64,000 bases of DNA from Flectonema sp. DT1601. Taxonomy: Eukaryota; Euglenozoa; Diplonemea; Diplonemida; Diplonemidae. The notes under the pieces are model-generated. The model saw nothing but the letters and a program-made list of their open reading frames with translations, was not told where the DNA came from and did not search any database. Positions 30,542 to 40,763 of this stretch are shown piece by piece. Each line of letters opens with the position of its first letter. Position 1 is the first letter of the stretch. Both the position numbers and the translations under genes were made by a program. The stretch is taken from NCBI GenBank assembly GCA_964019425.1, contig OZ025791.1, positions 1,278,501 through 1,342,500 of the forward strand. The letters run 5' to 3'.

Positions 30542-33500
30542 ATGCCGAAAGACAAAAATAAGAACAAGAAAAATAAAAATGCCGGAAGCACTTTGGAACA
30601 GCAGACTAGCGTCGGAAGGGATCCAACTGTTGCAGTGGAGAAGTCTACGGCATTTGATGTACCTGACATGGATTCCACGTTCAGAATGAGTAGACGAGAA
30701 ACACATCATCAACTTCAGAGACGTACAACTCAACGTAGAATATCAACACCTGAGATAGGAAATGCTAGTCCATCAACTGATGTGATGGCATTCTCAAGAA
30801 GAGAGACTTCTGCTTTTGGTAGTTCAATGACGATGATGACCAGAAAAGAAACGGCTGTTTCAATAGTCAGGTCACAGAGTCAAGTTAGAAGAGATAGTAA
30901 CGATTCATCTCCTGGAACACTCACTCGTCAAAGTACATCAGTTTCTCGAAATAGTTCTGTTCCACAATTCACTTCGGGCAGAAGCGCAAGTCAGTTGAGT
31001 AGAAAAGGAACTCGTGTCATGGCTCGTAATGCTGAGGAAAACTTTGTTTCTGGAGGTTACGATACTTTCTCTCCTGAGACTACTGATTTATTAATAAATA
31101 ATGGACCAATGTTTCGTGGTACTTCTCCAGACAGAGTCAGCACTCCTCAGAAGAAAAAACGAGCGAAGAAACGATCTGCTGCTCCGATTGATACCAAACA
31201 ATTAGTAACCAACCTCGCAGCGAATAGTACTCTCAGTCTTGACAGATTGTTTGATAAGAATGGTAATACTAATTGTACTGTATTGACGTATGCATTTAGA
31301 CAGAGTTTGAGCTTGTTGTCGACTTTGTTTGTTAATTTATTTAAACTAAAACAACGTAAGCATGTTACCGCCAGTATTGTTGGCCATCTTATTCAGACTT
31401 ACGCTATTGACATACCAGAACGGTATAGCCGAACACAAACAATTCCGTTTTTGGTCGTTTCAAAAGCACTACTCGAATGTGACAAGTTGGATGTATTTAT
31501 AAAAGACGCGTTGAAACTTCAGGGAACTCGAGTGGGGATCGAAGACCCAATTTCAAGATCAGACTTTGCAACGTTTTTAGTTTACTTTCGACTTACTGAC
31601 GTACTAAACCAGATGATGTTAGTTGGAGCAATGTGTGACACGGAGCGTAATGCACGTCATGATATTATAGTGACAGAGTTAAATGATCCTTCTCACCCGA
31701 GGATATTTTATGATAGAGTTGTAAAACCAAACTTAGCTGCTGCAAGTGTTCAACGATTCTGGAGATGTAAAAAAGCAAAACAAGAAATGACTCGCAGAGT
31801 CCGACTACGTCAGCAAGGCGTTTACACCGATCTGAACACCTACACTGCAATTGATGATACTGAACAAGAGAAAACTTGGAGAGAACGATCACGACAACAA
31901 ACACTAGCCAGGTCTTCATCGAGGGGACAGCTTTCTAGACAGGATCGATTGTTGAGATGGCTCTCATTTGAAAATATAAAAAAGATTTTTGAAGAATCCA
32001 GCTACTTATACCCAGCTGTTATTGGACAGATGATTGGGAAATCTGATCCAAAACACGTCGTTCCTTCAAACAATCTTCTGTGGTTGTGTAGAGCCTATTC
32101 ATTTTATTTACCAGCTGAAACAGCTTGTAGAGAAGTTACTTTATGGGATGTGACTGAGATGATAAAGAAATCTTCGAGCTCATTTACTTTAATATTTGAA
32201 GACATTTTAAAATTAGTTGGAATAACTCGAGTTCAAGGAGGTCTGAAGTCCGATGCTTTTGAGAAGCTGATTCAATTCTACGACGTTGAGCCGGGTCTTC
32301 GTCATGAATTACAAGAACTTGGATTGCTATTAGTTGGAGGAGTCTTAATGGCTGGAGTCTTTTACTCTTTAGCAGACGTACATAGTGAAGCAAAACAACG
32401 ATTGCTTATAACTGACGATGGGTTGCTACAGCTTCAGCTGATGCATTCTCGCTATCAGAAATTTGCAAACAATCGACAACGTGCTACGAATATGAAACCA
32501 ATTCGAAGGCAATCGATATCTGTCAGAACAGCAGTACGAAGACCTCTAACAGACTTTAAAAACAATAAAGAATTAATTCTCCATGGTCAAGCAGGTGATT
32601 ACGAGTGTGTTATAACAACACAAGCAGTGATTCGATCATTTCTTAGTCGACTCCACTTCAAACATGCTGTCCTCCTGTTTCGAGCCGCAGTAAAAGTTCA
32701 GACACGCTGGAAAGGTGTAATAGCAAGAAGGCATTTTCAAAGTATACTAACAGCGCATCGATTAAAACAAGAAGCCGCTTCCATCAAAATTCAAAGTCGT
32801 TGGCGTCGTCAAGATGCTGTTAATCAATACCGTCAATCGAGGACAGATATTATTTTAATTCAATCTTTGGGTCGGGCGATGAATCTTCGATGTCGTCTCT
32901 GCCGTTGGAGGAATTGTATCGCAACGTTTCAAAGAATTGGTTCAGGATTGAGAGATCGTTGGAGGTTATCATGTGTGAGGTACAATTTAAAAGTTATTCG
33001 CTTACAGTGTATTTGGAGACAGCACTTTGCCGTCAAGGAACTCCTCTCTCGACGACTCCAACTGAAATCAATACTTGTGCTTCAAAGGATATCTCAATCG
33101 TACGCTGTTCGTTCGATGATTAGAAATCTATTTTACTCTTATCGACTTCAGAGAGTCATGCGAGGAGGAATGTCACGAGATAAAATGTTTAATTTTCGAA
33201 AACAAGTCAAATCTGCAACAAAACTTCAAAGTCAATGGAGGACAAGTCAGGCGAAAACTCTTCTAGCCCGGAAGCGAATTGAACGAAACAGCGCAGAAGT
33301 CATTCAGAGAACCTGGAGATGTAAGAATGCGAAAGACACAGCTGCGACAAAACGATCAGAACTGAAAGCTGCAACAACTATTCAAAACTCATGGAGATGC
33401 AGCATCGCTAGAAAGATTCACCAATCACTTCTTATTCAACGGAAAGCCTTACGGTATCTTCAAGTTATCGGAAAGGGATACTTTGGTAGGCTCGCAGTCT

Positions 33501-36500
33501 CTGAACTCTTCATCTCAATGCTAAATCTTAATAAATATAAACTATCATGTATGATGACACTTCGTAGAATATTTAATGCATTTAAACAACGTTGTTACGT
33601 CTATCAGCTTTATAATAATCGTGAATGGGAAAAAAGGATTTATGACAGTAGACTGCGACTTCAATATGTTGGGAAAGGATTCTTAGGTAGATTATTGTGT
33701 TCAAGTATCCCGAGTTTAAAAAGACTTCAGAGGATAGGAAGAGGGTACCGAGGACGATTAAACTTTTCTAAACTAAGTTATTCAGTTATCCGATTACAAA
33801 AAGTTGGACGAGCCTTCACTACCAGAACTTTACTGATGAATAATCACGGTGGAGTGTTGACCACATGTGGTGTTTCAGATTTGTTCGGAGGTGGTCTTTT
33901 CATGAAAATCTTACTGAGTCAGGCGGAATGCGGACGACGAATCACAGGTAGAGCAGTTAAAAAATTACAATCTTGCGGACGAGGTCTTCGCACTCGACTT
34001 CTGTCCCAAAAGGAATATAAAATAATACTTCAGGCTATTAGAGTAATTCAACAATCTGGTCGAGGATTCAATGCCCGGCTTACAGCTAAATACAACCACC
34101 AATATGGTGTAGAAGAAAGAGCGTGCAATTCATACGTAATTCCTTCATTGAGAGATACCTTGTTTATAACAAGGCTTCAGTTTTTAAAAAAGATGTATTT
34201 CAAAATAAGGAGCTCTCGCGGATCGTTCTGGAAAATCCAACGACTAGGAAAGGCTTATCTCGGCCGACGAGAGTTATTTCTTAGACTTGGTGCTGTTCTC
34301 GCTGTTCAAAAAATCGGAAAGGGACTTCTTGGCAGAGCAATAGCACGCATTCACTTGTTAAATAGGAAATCTGCCATCACAATTCAACAGATGACTCGAA
34401 TGGTCATTGCGAAGTCGAAATTAGAGGCATTGAGAATTCAATCAACTGCTTCTAAATATATCCAAAAAATCACACGAGGTGCCGCATCACGTTTGTATAT
34501 GAGACGACTTCGAGCGGCTTTTGTTATTCAAAAACACTGGAGATCATATAATTCTTACTTAGAAGATTGTGCTGTTCAGAAAATAACGGATTCCGAGAGT
34601 ATTATCAGCAAGACCTGTGCGGGTTACCGAAGCAGGTTGTTTTTGTCGCAAAAGAAACCAAAATCAATTGAAACTATACGACGGGTATCAATCGGAGCCA
34701 CCACTCGATTAAATCTCAGAATCAAAAAAGGAATGAAATGCGCTGAAACAGGATCAGTCATCCTTCACAGAAATATAGAACGACACAGACGAGTAAGGTT
34801 TTATAACTTGCTACGCTATTCATCATTGATGATACAAGCAAAACAAAGATCTATGTTGAACGAAGCAATTCTACGGCGACTAATAAAATTAACAGAAGTT
34901 CGTACGATGAAATATTGTTTGCGAATGCTGAATAGAAAAGTAATCATAAAATCAAATGTATTAAAATTTCAAAGAATGGGAAGAGGACTAGTCCATCGAA
35001 GTGTGTTGGGCAAGGCTTTTGATTTAATTAAATTGTCGAAACAGATTATTACAAAAGTCTCAAAGGGATTTTTTCATCGAAAAATGCTCATCGATCTTTA
35101 CTGCCGATCAACAACAGTAGTGGCGATGACGGCTTTCGTTGCAGTTGGTATTTTATATCGTCGTAGGTGCCTGACGCAGAAAGCAGATGCGTTTTTAGAA
35201 TACAATTCTCGAAGGTATCTTGCTAGTCGGCATTATAGTGTTTTGAGAAAGTTTTGTGCCGCTTCAGCAAAATCAAAATTGAGAAGGAAAGCTGCTCAAC
35301 GACTTCTGATGAGGACAACGATGGGTTCTTTATCCATCCGCTACCATCACTGGGTGAATATTGCTATTAGAAGAAAGAAAATCCAATCGGCTGTGGCTCT
35401 ACAACAAGTCAATGAGGCCCATCTTCAAAGAAAGTTCTTTATCAATTTGAGACTATTCTCTCAAAGGCGTATAGGATGTCATGTCGCTATAACCCTTGCG
35501 GCAGCCACAGTTCGAATTCCTTCCATGGTTGGGTGTTTACTATTTTATAATAATAAGACATTGTTGTATAATAAATACAAACTTTGGAAAGGATACTCTG
35601 CAGCACCTCCCCCCACAAATAATTTCAATGTGTTGAGCTACGGTGTGTGTGCTGGGATTATTGTGTTATCAGTCAGTGTGTGTCAGGACAGTTTCTTATC
35701 AAATCCTTCGAAAATAATATCAAAGCGACCTCCATCAGCACCGTTAACAAGAAGGAAATATTCTACTTGGTGTGCTGCAGCCTCATCAGTTTGTATTATC
35801 ACATCGTACGTCGTGCTTCGGCAGTTCAATGAAATTGATAGGTCGATAAAAGACGTCAGTCAGAATTATATTTGTGCATGTGATGCTGCTATTTCTGGTG
35901 CTTATTTAATTACAACAGTTATGTCTTCTTCAATAAGGCAACCAAGGAGGAAGGTGTCATCAGCTCAAATGAAACAATTGACGAAGTCAAGTGAGCAAGC
36001 TACAGTACCAATAACTCCAAAGGGTAACATGAAACCATCAGAAATGATATCCTCACTCGTCAGTAATGAGGATCAAGATAGACGAGCGGTCTGCTTTGAA
36101 CAAGTTTGTGAATTCTCAAAATTTAACGTCGATTACAACTTCTGTTTGTCTGGTATTTCTCGTCGGGCTGGAGACCGAGTCCGACTTGAGGGACGATTAA
36201 AGAATATTGAATACAAAGAAGAAAAACATCGAGTTCTAATAAGAATGAAACAAATGAAAAAATGGCAATCGATGCAACTATCTCAAGAGAATCGCTGTTC
36301 ACAAGGTTTTGCAACACAAAATCAAAATGATCATTTGGCCCTTCTGCATGAGCGAAAACAGAGAATCCAAGCCTGGGATTTGCCGCAAATCTCGAAAACT
36401 ATTTCATCTCGTCTTATCTCTGTTGTTAATCAAGAAAAGACTGCTCGTGAGGAACTCGAATCACGTCAACAGTCTAACTTTGAAATAACATCACAATATG

Positions 36501-36601
36501 GGAACGCTACACCCTTCACGAGAGCTAAGAGTCTACCCCTAACGCGATTCCAGTCTCTGGTACCCCTTCAGAGAATTGATTCTGCGGATATGATTCGGTA
36601 A
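30542..36601 (+). CDS. Giant IQ-repeat protein
   Basis: The product is 2019 aa in one exon. The frame is open from a TTG at 30533, but ATG 30542 follows the acceptor. Residues 1-200 are Ser/Thr/Arg-rich. Two globular segments (about 210-400 and 480-680) are of unknown type. From about 400, and densely from 710 to 1560, are IQ-like units. Canonical ones have Trp (VQRFWRCKKAKQEM, IQSRWRRQDAVNQY, LQSQWRTSQAKTLL). Many are a Gly variant: LQVIGKGYFGRL, LQRIGRGYRGRL, IQQSGRGFNARL. IQ units bind calmodulin or centrin-like light chains; arrays this long occur in ASPM-like and flagellar proteins. No motor domain is seen. The role is probably a cytoskeletal scaffold. Confidence 0.8.
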   Translation: MPKDKNKNKKNKNAGSTLEQQTSVGRDPTVAVEKSTAFDVPDMDSTFRMSRRETHHQLQRRTTQRRISTPEIGNASPSTDVMAFSRRETSAFGSSMTMMTRKETAVSIVRSQSQVRRDSNDSSPGTLTRQSTSVSRNSSVPQFTSGRSASQLSRKGTRVMARNAEENFVSGGYDTFSPETTDLLINNGPMFRGTSPDRVSTPQKKKRAKKRSAAPIDTKQLVTNLAANSTLSLDRLFDKNGNTNCTVLTYAFRQSLSLLSTLFVNLFKLKQRKHVTASIVGHLIQTYAIDIPERYSRTQTIPFLVVSKALLECDKLDVFIKDALKLQGTRVGIEDPISRSDFATFLVYFRLTDVLNQMMLVGAMCDTERNARHDIIVTELNDPSHPRIFYDRVVKPNLAAASVQRFWRCKKAKQEMTRRVRLRQQGVYTDLNTYTAIDDTEQEKTWRERSRQQTLARSSSRGQLSRQDRLLRWLSFENIKKIFEESSYLYPAVIGQMIGKSDPKHVVPSNNLLWLCRAYSFYLPAETACREVTLWDVTEMIKKSSSSFTLIFEDILKLVGITRVQGGLKSDAFEKLIQFYDVEPGLRHELQELGLLLVGGVLMAGVFYSLADVHSEAKQRLLITDDGLLQLQLMHSRYQKFANNRQRATNMKPIRRQSISVRTAVRRPLTDFKNNKELILHGQAGDYECVITTQAVIRSFLSRLHFKHAVLLFRAAVKVQTRWKGVIARRHFQSILTAHRLKQEAASIKIQSRWRRQDAVNQYRQSRTDIILIQSLGRAMNLRCRLCRWRNCIATFQRIGSGLRDRWRLSCVRYNLKVIRLQCIWRQHFAVKELLSRRLQLKSILVLQRISQSYAVRSMIRNLFYSYRLQRVMRGGMSRDKMFNFRKQVKSATKLQSQWRTSQAKTLLARKRIERNSAEVIQRTWRCKNAKDTAATKRSELKAATTIQNSWRCSIARKIHQSLLIQRKALRYLQVIGKGYFGRLAVSELFISMLNLNKYKLSCMMTLRRIFNAFKQRCYVYQLYNNREWEKRIYDSRLRLQYVGKGFLGRLLCSSIPSLKRLQRIGRGYRGRLNFSKLSYSVIRLQKVGRAFTTRTLLMNNHGGVLTTCGVSDLFGGGLFMKILLSQAECGRRITGRAVKKLQSCGRGLRTRLLSQKEYKIILQAIRVIQQSGRGFNARLTAKYNHQYGVEERACNSYVIPSLRDTLFITRLQFLKKMYFKIRSSRGSFWKIQRLGKAYLGRRELFLRLGAVLAVQKIGKGLLGRAIARIHLLNRKSAITIQQMTRMVIAKSKLEALRIQSTASKYIQKITRGAASRLYMRRLRAAFVIQKHWRSYNSYLEDCAVQKITDSESIISKTCAGYRSRLFLSQKKPKSIETIRRVSIGATTRLNLRIKKGMKCAETGSVILHRNIERHRRVRFYNLLRYSSLMIQAKQRSMLNEAILRRLIKLTEVRTMKYCLRMLNRKVIIKSNVLKFQRMGRGLVHRSVLGKAFDLIKLSKQIITKVSKGFFHRKMLIDLYCRSTTVVAMTAFVAVGILYRRRCLTQKADAFLEYNSRRYLASRHYSVLRKFCAASAKSKLRRKAAQRLLMRTTMGSLSIRYHHWVNIAIRRKKIQSAVALQQVNEAHLQRKFFINLRLFSQRRIGCHVAITLAAATVRIPSMVGCLLFYNNKTLLYNKYKLWKGYSAAPPPTNNFNVLSYGVCAGIIVLSVSVCQDSFLSNPSKIISKRPPSAPLTRRKYSTWCAAASSVCIITSYVVLRQFNEIDRSIKDVSQNYICACDAAISGAYLITTVMSSSIRQPRRKVSSAQMKQLTKSSEQATVPITPKGNMKPSEMISSLVSNEDQDRRAVCFEQVCEFSKFNVDYNFCLSGISRRAGDRVRLEGRLKNIEYKEEKHRVLIRMKQMKKWQSMQLSQENRCSQGFATQNQNDHLALLHERKQRIQAWDLPQISKTISSRLISVVNQEKTAREELESRQQSNFEITSQYGNATPFTRAKSLPLTRFQSLVPLQRIDSADMIR

Positions 36602-37288
36602 AGTGTTCCTTGTTTCTTATGGTCTCTTAGCTTTAAATTAAATTATTATCATGGACGTTGTGAACAACTTCACAGCAGTCAATCTCTGTATTCGGAGGAT
36701 TAGTCTTTATCACTCGTTCGATTATTAGAACGTTGTTATGTTTGAAAACAATATAATATTATATCGAATTTCCTTTCTATTTATTTCTTCGTCTGTGGAC
36801 CTCTGACTTGGGTGACAAGCACGCGTCTGGGTACAAAAGACCTGCTTGGCAACATGCTTATGTATTGTTGGTTTCTTGTGGCTCTGGTCTAGGGGAAAAA
36901 AAAAAAAAAAAAATTCCTCGCCTTTATTTACACTGGTGACCTGTGGTCCCTACACGAAGACGTTGCAGTTTTCTTTCCCTCTTGTTTCACCATCTCCTAA
37001 CTATGCCTTTTTTCTTCAGTGGTCTGCAGCTCTGACGGGCTCAGACTAAAATAGATCGACCCTGGTGTTGACACAATCACTGTACTTACGTACATATTAT
37101 ATGCTATGAAGTCTTCTTTGATGTAAAAAAAAAAAAAAAAGAAAATAAAGTTTTATATTTATCATATTATTTTCTTCCTAACTCAGTAAAGTAAAACAAA
37201 ATGTCTTCTGTCGTGCGTGATGACTAAGAAACCTTTAATATACTTCACAAGTTAACTATTTCTTCTAGAATCAGTTCCAGGGAACAAC
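36602..37288. other. Intergenic region
   Basis: No gene; A-rich runs near 36895-36912 and 37124-37140. ATTTCTTCTAG (AG at 37267-37268) is the likely acceptor for the next small gene. Confidence 0.5.
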
Positions 37289-37555
37289 ATGTCAGCGCTG
37301 TTGATATGTTCAGCAGTTGTAATGTCATATAACTGGCTTTGTGAGGCGAATTACGAAGTTGTAAATTTTCGTCGTCAAGAACTAGCAACTGATTTAATTG
37401 AATGTCAAGAGTGGTGTCGATACCACTACTGCTTGTCTCTGTCGTACTTACCATGTGGAAGATGTTTGTTATGGAATACACGTGAACCTATTACAATAGA
37501 AAAGGATGGCTCGATTACTTGTAAATATCTCGGCAAACAACCCAGCAATCGTTAA
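37289..37555 (+). CDS. Small secreted Cys-rich protein (PAN/apple-like module)
   Basis: The product is 88 aa. A short hydrophobic N-terminus (SALLICSAVVM) looks like a signal peptide. The mature part has Cys residues in a pattern shared with the N-terminus of the protein at 43171: W.C, then (D/E)L..CQE.C....C..LSY....CLL, then GS(I/V)TC. The CQ..C...C.(S/T).SY core resembles PAN/apple modules that bind proteins or sugars. It ends right after the module, so it would be a soluble single-domain protein. The likely acceptor lies 20 bases upstream. Short length lowers certainty, but paralogy supports it as real. Confidence 0.65.
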   Translation: MSALLICSAVVMSYNWLCEANYEVVNFRRQELATDLIECQEWCRYHYCLSLSYLPCGRCLLWNTREPITIEKDGSITCKYLGKQPSNR

Positions 37556-37722
37556 CAAGTTGGGTTAACGTTGGTACTCAATTTCAATGCGCTACAACAA
37601 ATCCAAAAGTAGTCGAAAGAAAACTTTATAAACAGTTGTCGTACCTTTTGTTTATTCAGACCACTTAGTGATGATGTGTTGTCATCTCTAACACCTAAGG
37701 GTCAACCACCGTACGATAAGGG

Positions 37723-37768
<46 letters not shown>

Positions 37769-38030
37769 GGATTTACACGCTACAATTACTATTTGTATTC
37801 GTTTACTGCTTTTTGGATTATTGAGTTGTGTTGGGTTTCTGATGGGATTTCTTATTTTATTTTATTTTTATTGTTATTATGTTTTTTTTAGAGTAGGAAA
37901 CTGGAACCGATGAATAGTTACTTTTTTTTTTTTTGAAGAAAATAATTTAATGAGAACTCCAACCTTCTCCGACCTTATTTAAAATAACAATTACCATACC
38001 TACTTCTAACTCTTTTTTAAGATCTCAAAA
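37556..38030. other. Intergenic region with A35 tract
   Basis: An uninterrupted A35 lies at 37723-37757. ACTCTTTTTTAAG (AG at 38020-38021) is the likely acceptor 9 bases before the next ATG. No gene seen. Confidence 0.55.
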
Positions 38031-40413
38031 ATGCCGCTGGATGAATCTTTCTCTAAATTTCTACATGAGGAAGGACTGACCCGCTCAGCTTCACTTGAGA
38101 AGCTGCGAGGTTGCCGAATCGCAATCGATGCACATCACTGGATAAAGACCTTAGCGCCACGGATTAATGAACCCTTTCAAGCAGTGATGGGAGGTGTCCC
38201 TTTGACGATGAGAAAGGCGATTCGAGCAGAGCTACAGAAGTTTAAATCAGTTGGTATTGTCCCGGTGTTTGTATTTAATGGATTACCTATTATATTGACT
38301 CAAGCTCCTTCAACTCTCGTACAAAACCCTTTTCTATACGAACTTTACGATAAACGTGAAGAGGCTTGGCACGCATACCACGAAGGGAAACCATGTCGAC
38401 CGCAGTTTGAAAACACTGGTGGAACTGTAACAAGTTCTGAATTTCAACAAAGTCTAATAAGGTTATTGAGAGAAGAAAATATTGAGTTTTTTAAAGCTCC
38501 GTACATCGCATGGGCTCAAATGGCTCTTTGGGTTTATGGAAAAGATCAATGTGTTCATCAAGTTCAGGGACCTAATGAGTTGATCATGTTTGATCATATT
38601 TCGGTGTTGCTTCTCGACTTTCACTTCGACTCATCACCACCAGAGTTCGAGTATATAATAAAGCAAGATATAATAGAAAAATTATCTGTAACTGCAAAGG
38701 AAGGAAAGCAACTAACAAACGCACAATTTCTAGACTGTTGTCTTCTAACTGGATTGAGAGGACAAATGAAACATCAAAAGATTCCCGACTCTGAAAACCT
38801 TTCATTCAGTAGCATTGCAGAAAAGATGTTGTCATTCGGAAAAGTTCAATCTTTAATATTAGCGAGACCTCCTTTGGAAGAAGGACCAGCAAATCAAATT
38901 CTCGTAAAAAACCACATGCGTATAAGAGCAATAATAAGACATAGTTTAGTATTTTCGTTGGAAGGTGAGGTTTTACCCTTGACAAGAGCAACAGTAATTT
39001 CTGAAAATGGAGAACAACAAGAACCTCCCTGCAACCTCTCAGATCTTTGGGGTCATCGCCTTCCTAATATTCTATATTATCTTTTATCTGTTGGGTCGTT
39101 ACAGACTCAAGTTTTGGTTCACGTAGTACAGAATCAAATGATAGAAATGATTCCTGTTATTGACACCGCAGAATACAGAGATTTATTACAAAAAATACAT
39201 CCTTTAAAAACACAAGTAGCTCATCATCTCATTCATCAACTTGGTGGAAGAGATGAAAAATATATACTCAGAGGAAGTATGATATGCTGGAGATGGTTTA
39301 CTTTATTTGAGACTTTGCTAAAGCCACCACAAGCAATTAAACTCGATGAGTGGGATGTTCAGGATGATGATATTAGTTCATTGTTGGGATCAAATCCAAC
39401 TTCAAAGATTGGATTCGCATTCGTCATTAGAAATTTTAATAAAATGGCTTGTCGTGAAAAGGTTTATCATACTTTTAGTGAAGTACTTTGTGCTGTCTAC
39501 TTAAAATCACTTGACATCCTTGGATACTTTACCCATACTCGGACTGCTGTATGTATTTTCCTTTTTTTTTTAAACATAACCATACCGTTCACTGTATCCT
39601 TAACAGATTGTTACACCAGTTCGATTCCCCTCATAATGACATTTGAAATATAATAATAACAAACAGGATCCTCCAGTCTCTGGGTTATCACGTTTCTCAG
39701 AGGCCCTTATGAAGGCTGACGCTCCTGAATTCTGTGAGTACTTAATACTTGTTATTGAACTACTTAGAACTAGAGCGTTGACAAGAGACCACTTTACTTA
39801 TAGAAAGCCTGATCCTTCTAATCAATTGCAATCAACCAATCCTTGGGGAAAAGGAGAGAGAGATTTAGTTCATTTCCCAGAACTAAAAATGCCTCCAGTT
39901 TACTTAAAGGGTGGAGCAGATCAACAACAACAATACGAATGGTGTACTTTATTGATAAGTAGAATTGTAAGTTTGTTACCAATGGAGCTTAGTGAGTATC
40001 CGTGGTTCGCTGAGATCTCAAAAGACTTATTAGGATTTAATACTCTTGTCAAAGCGTTGCATAAAACTCTTCGAAATCTCACAGAAGTTGTTAGTGCTGT
40101 TTTGTTCTTAGATGGTCGAACTGCGATATCACCTGACAAGTACCAACAACTTCCAACACTACTTCCATACAGTCAGGAATCGAATACAGCAATGGGAATA
40201 GTATTCAACTACATAATGAGATCAAGTGAAGACTTTGGAAAAACTGAAATCACAAATCGTGAACAGCGTATTGCTCATTTACAGGTTTGCTTTACTTTAG
40301 ATTTTTTTTTTTTTTTTTTTTTGCACCTACAAACCCATTGTTCGGTGGATTCCTTTATTAAGATTTTGTTCCGGTTGCGCACAAGCAAAACAAAAATATT
40401 GAGTATTGAAGTC

Positions 40414-40460
<47 letters not shown>

Positions 40461-40763
40461 TTTGTTTGTTTTCAAAGCGAAGGGAACTACATGTGAAAAT
40501 AAATAATAAGAACCAGCAATTAACAATTAAAAAAAAAAAAAAAAAAACAGGAAAAATTCCCCTGCTGTCTGAACATCGAAGGCGACCTTATGAAGGCCTT
40601 CCGATTCTGGCAGGCGGTTCAGATAATTTTTACTGAATTACGTGAAGAAGAAAACTGCATCTCCCCCGAACTAAAAGCTATTTTTGGTAATGCGGATGCT
40701 ATGCTTCGAATTAAGTTGCATATGATTGTTGATTTGGGGGATCAAGAGTACCCAACGGAGTAG
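38031..40763 (+). CDS. MKT1-like post-transcriptional regulator (PIN/XPG-like)
   Basis: Three exons: 38031-39548, 39667-40284 and 40551-40763. The introns are 118 bases (GTATGT..AACAG) and 266 bases (GTTTGC..ACAG), both phase 0. The second intron holds a T44 tract. The product is 782 aa, close to yeast Mkt1 (about 830). The N-terminus (FSKFLHEEGL...LRGCRIAIDAHHWI) matches the XPG/PIN-like start of MKT1 proteins. The XPG-I region (EFFKAPYIAWAQMALW...VQGPNELIMFDHISVLL) lacks the usual acidic catalytic cluster, so nuclease activity is unlikely. MKT1 binds Pbp1/ataxin-2-type proteins and promotes mRNA stability and translation in yeast and trypanosomes. The last exon ends DQEYPTE. Confidence 0.8.
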
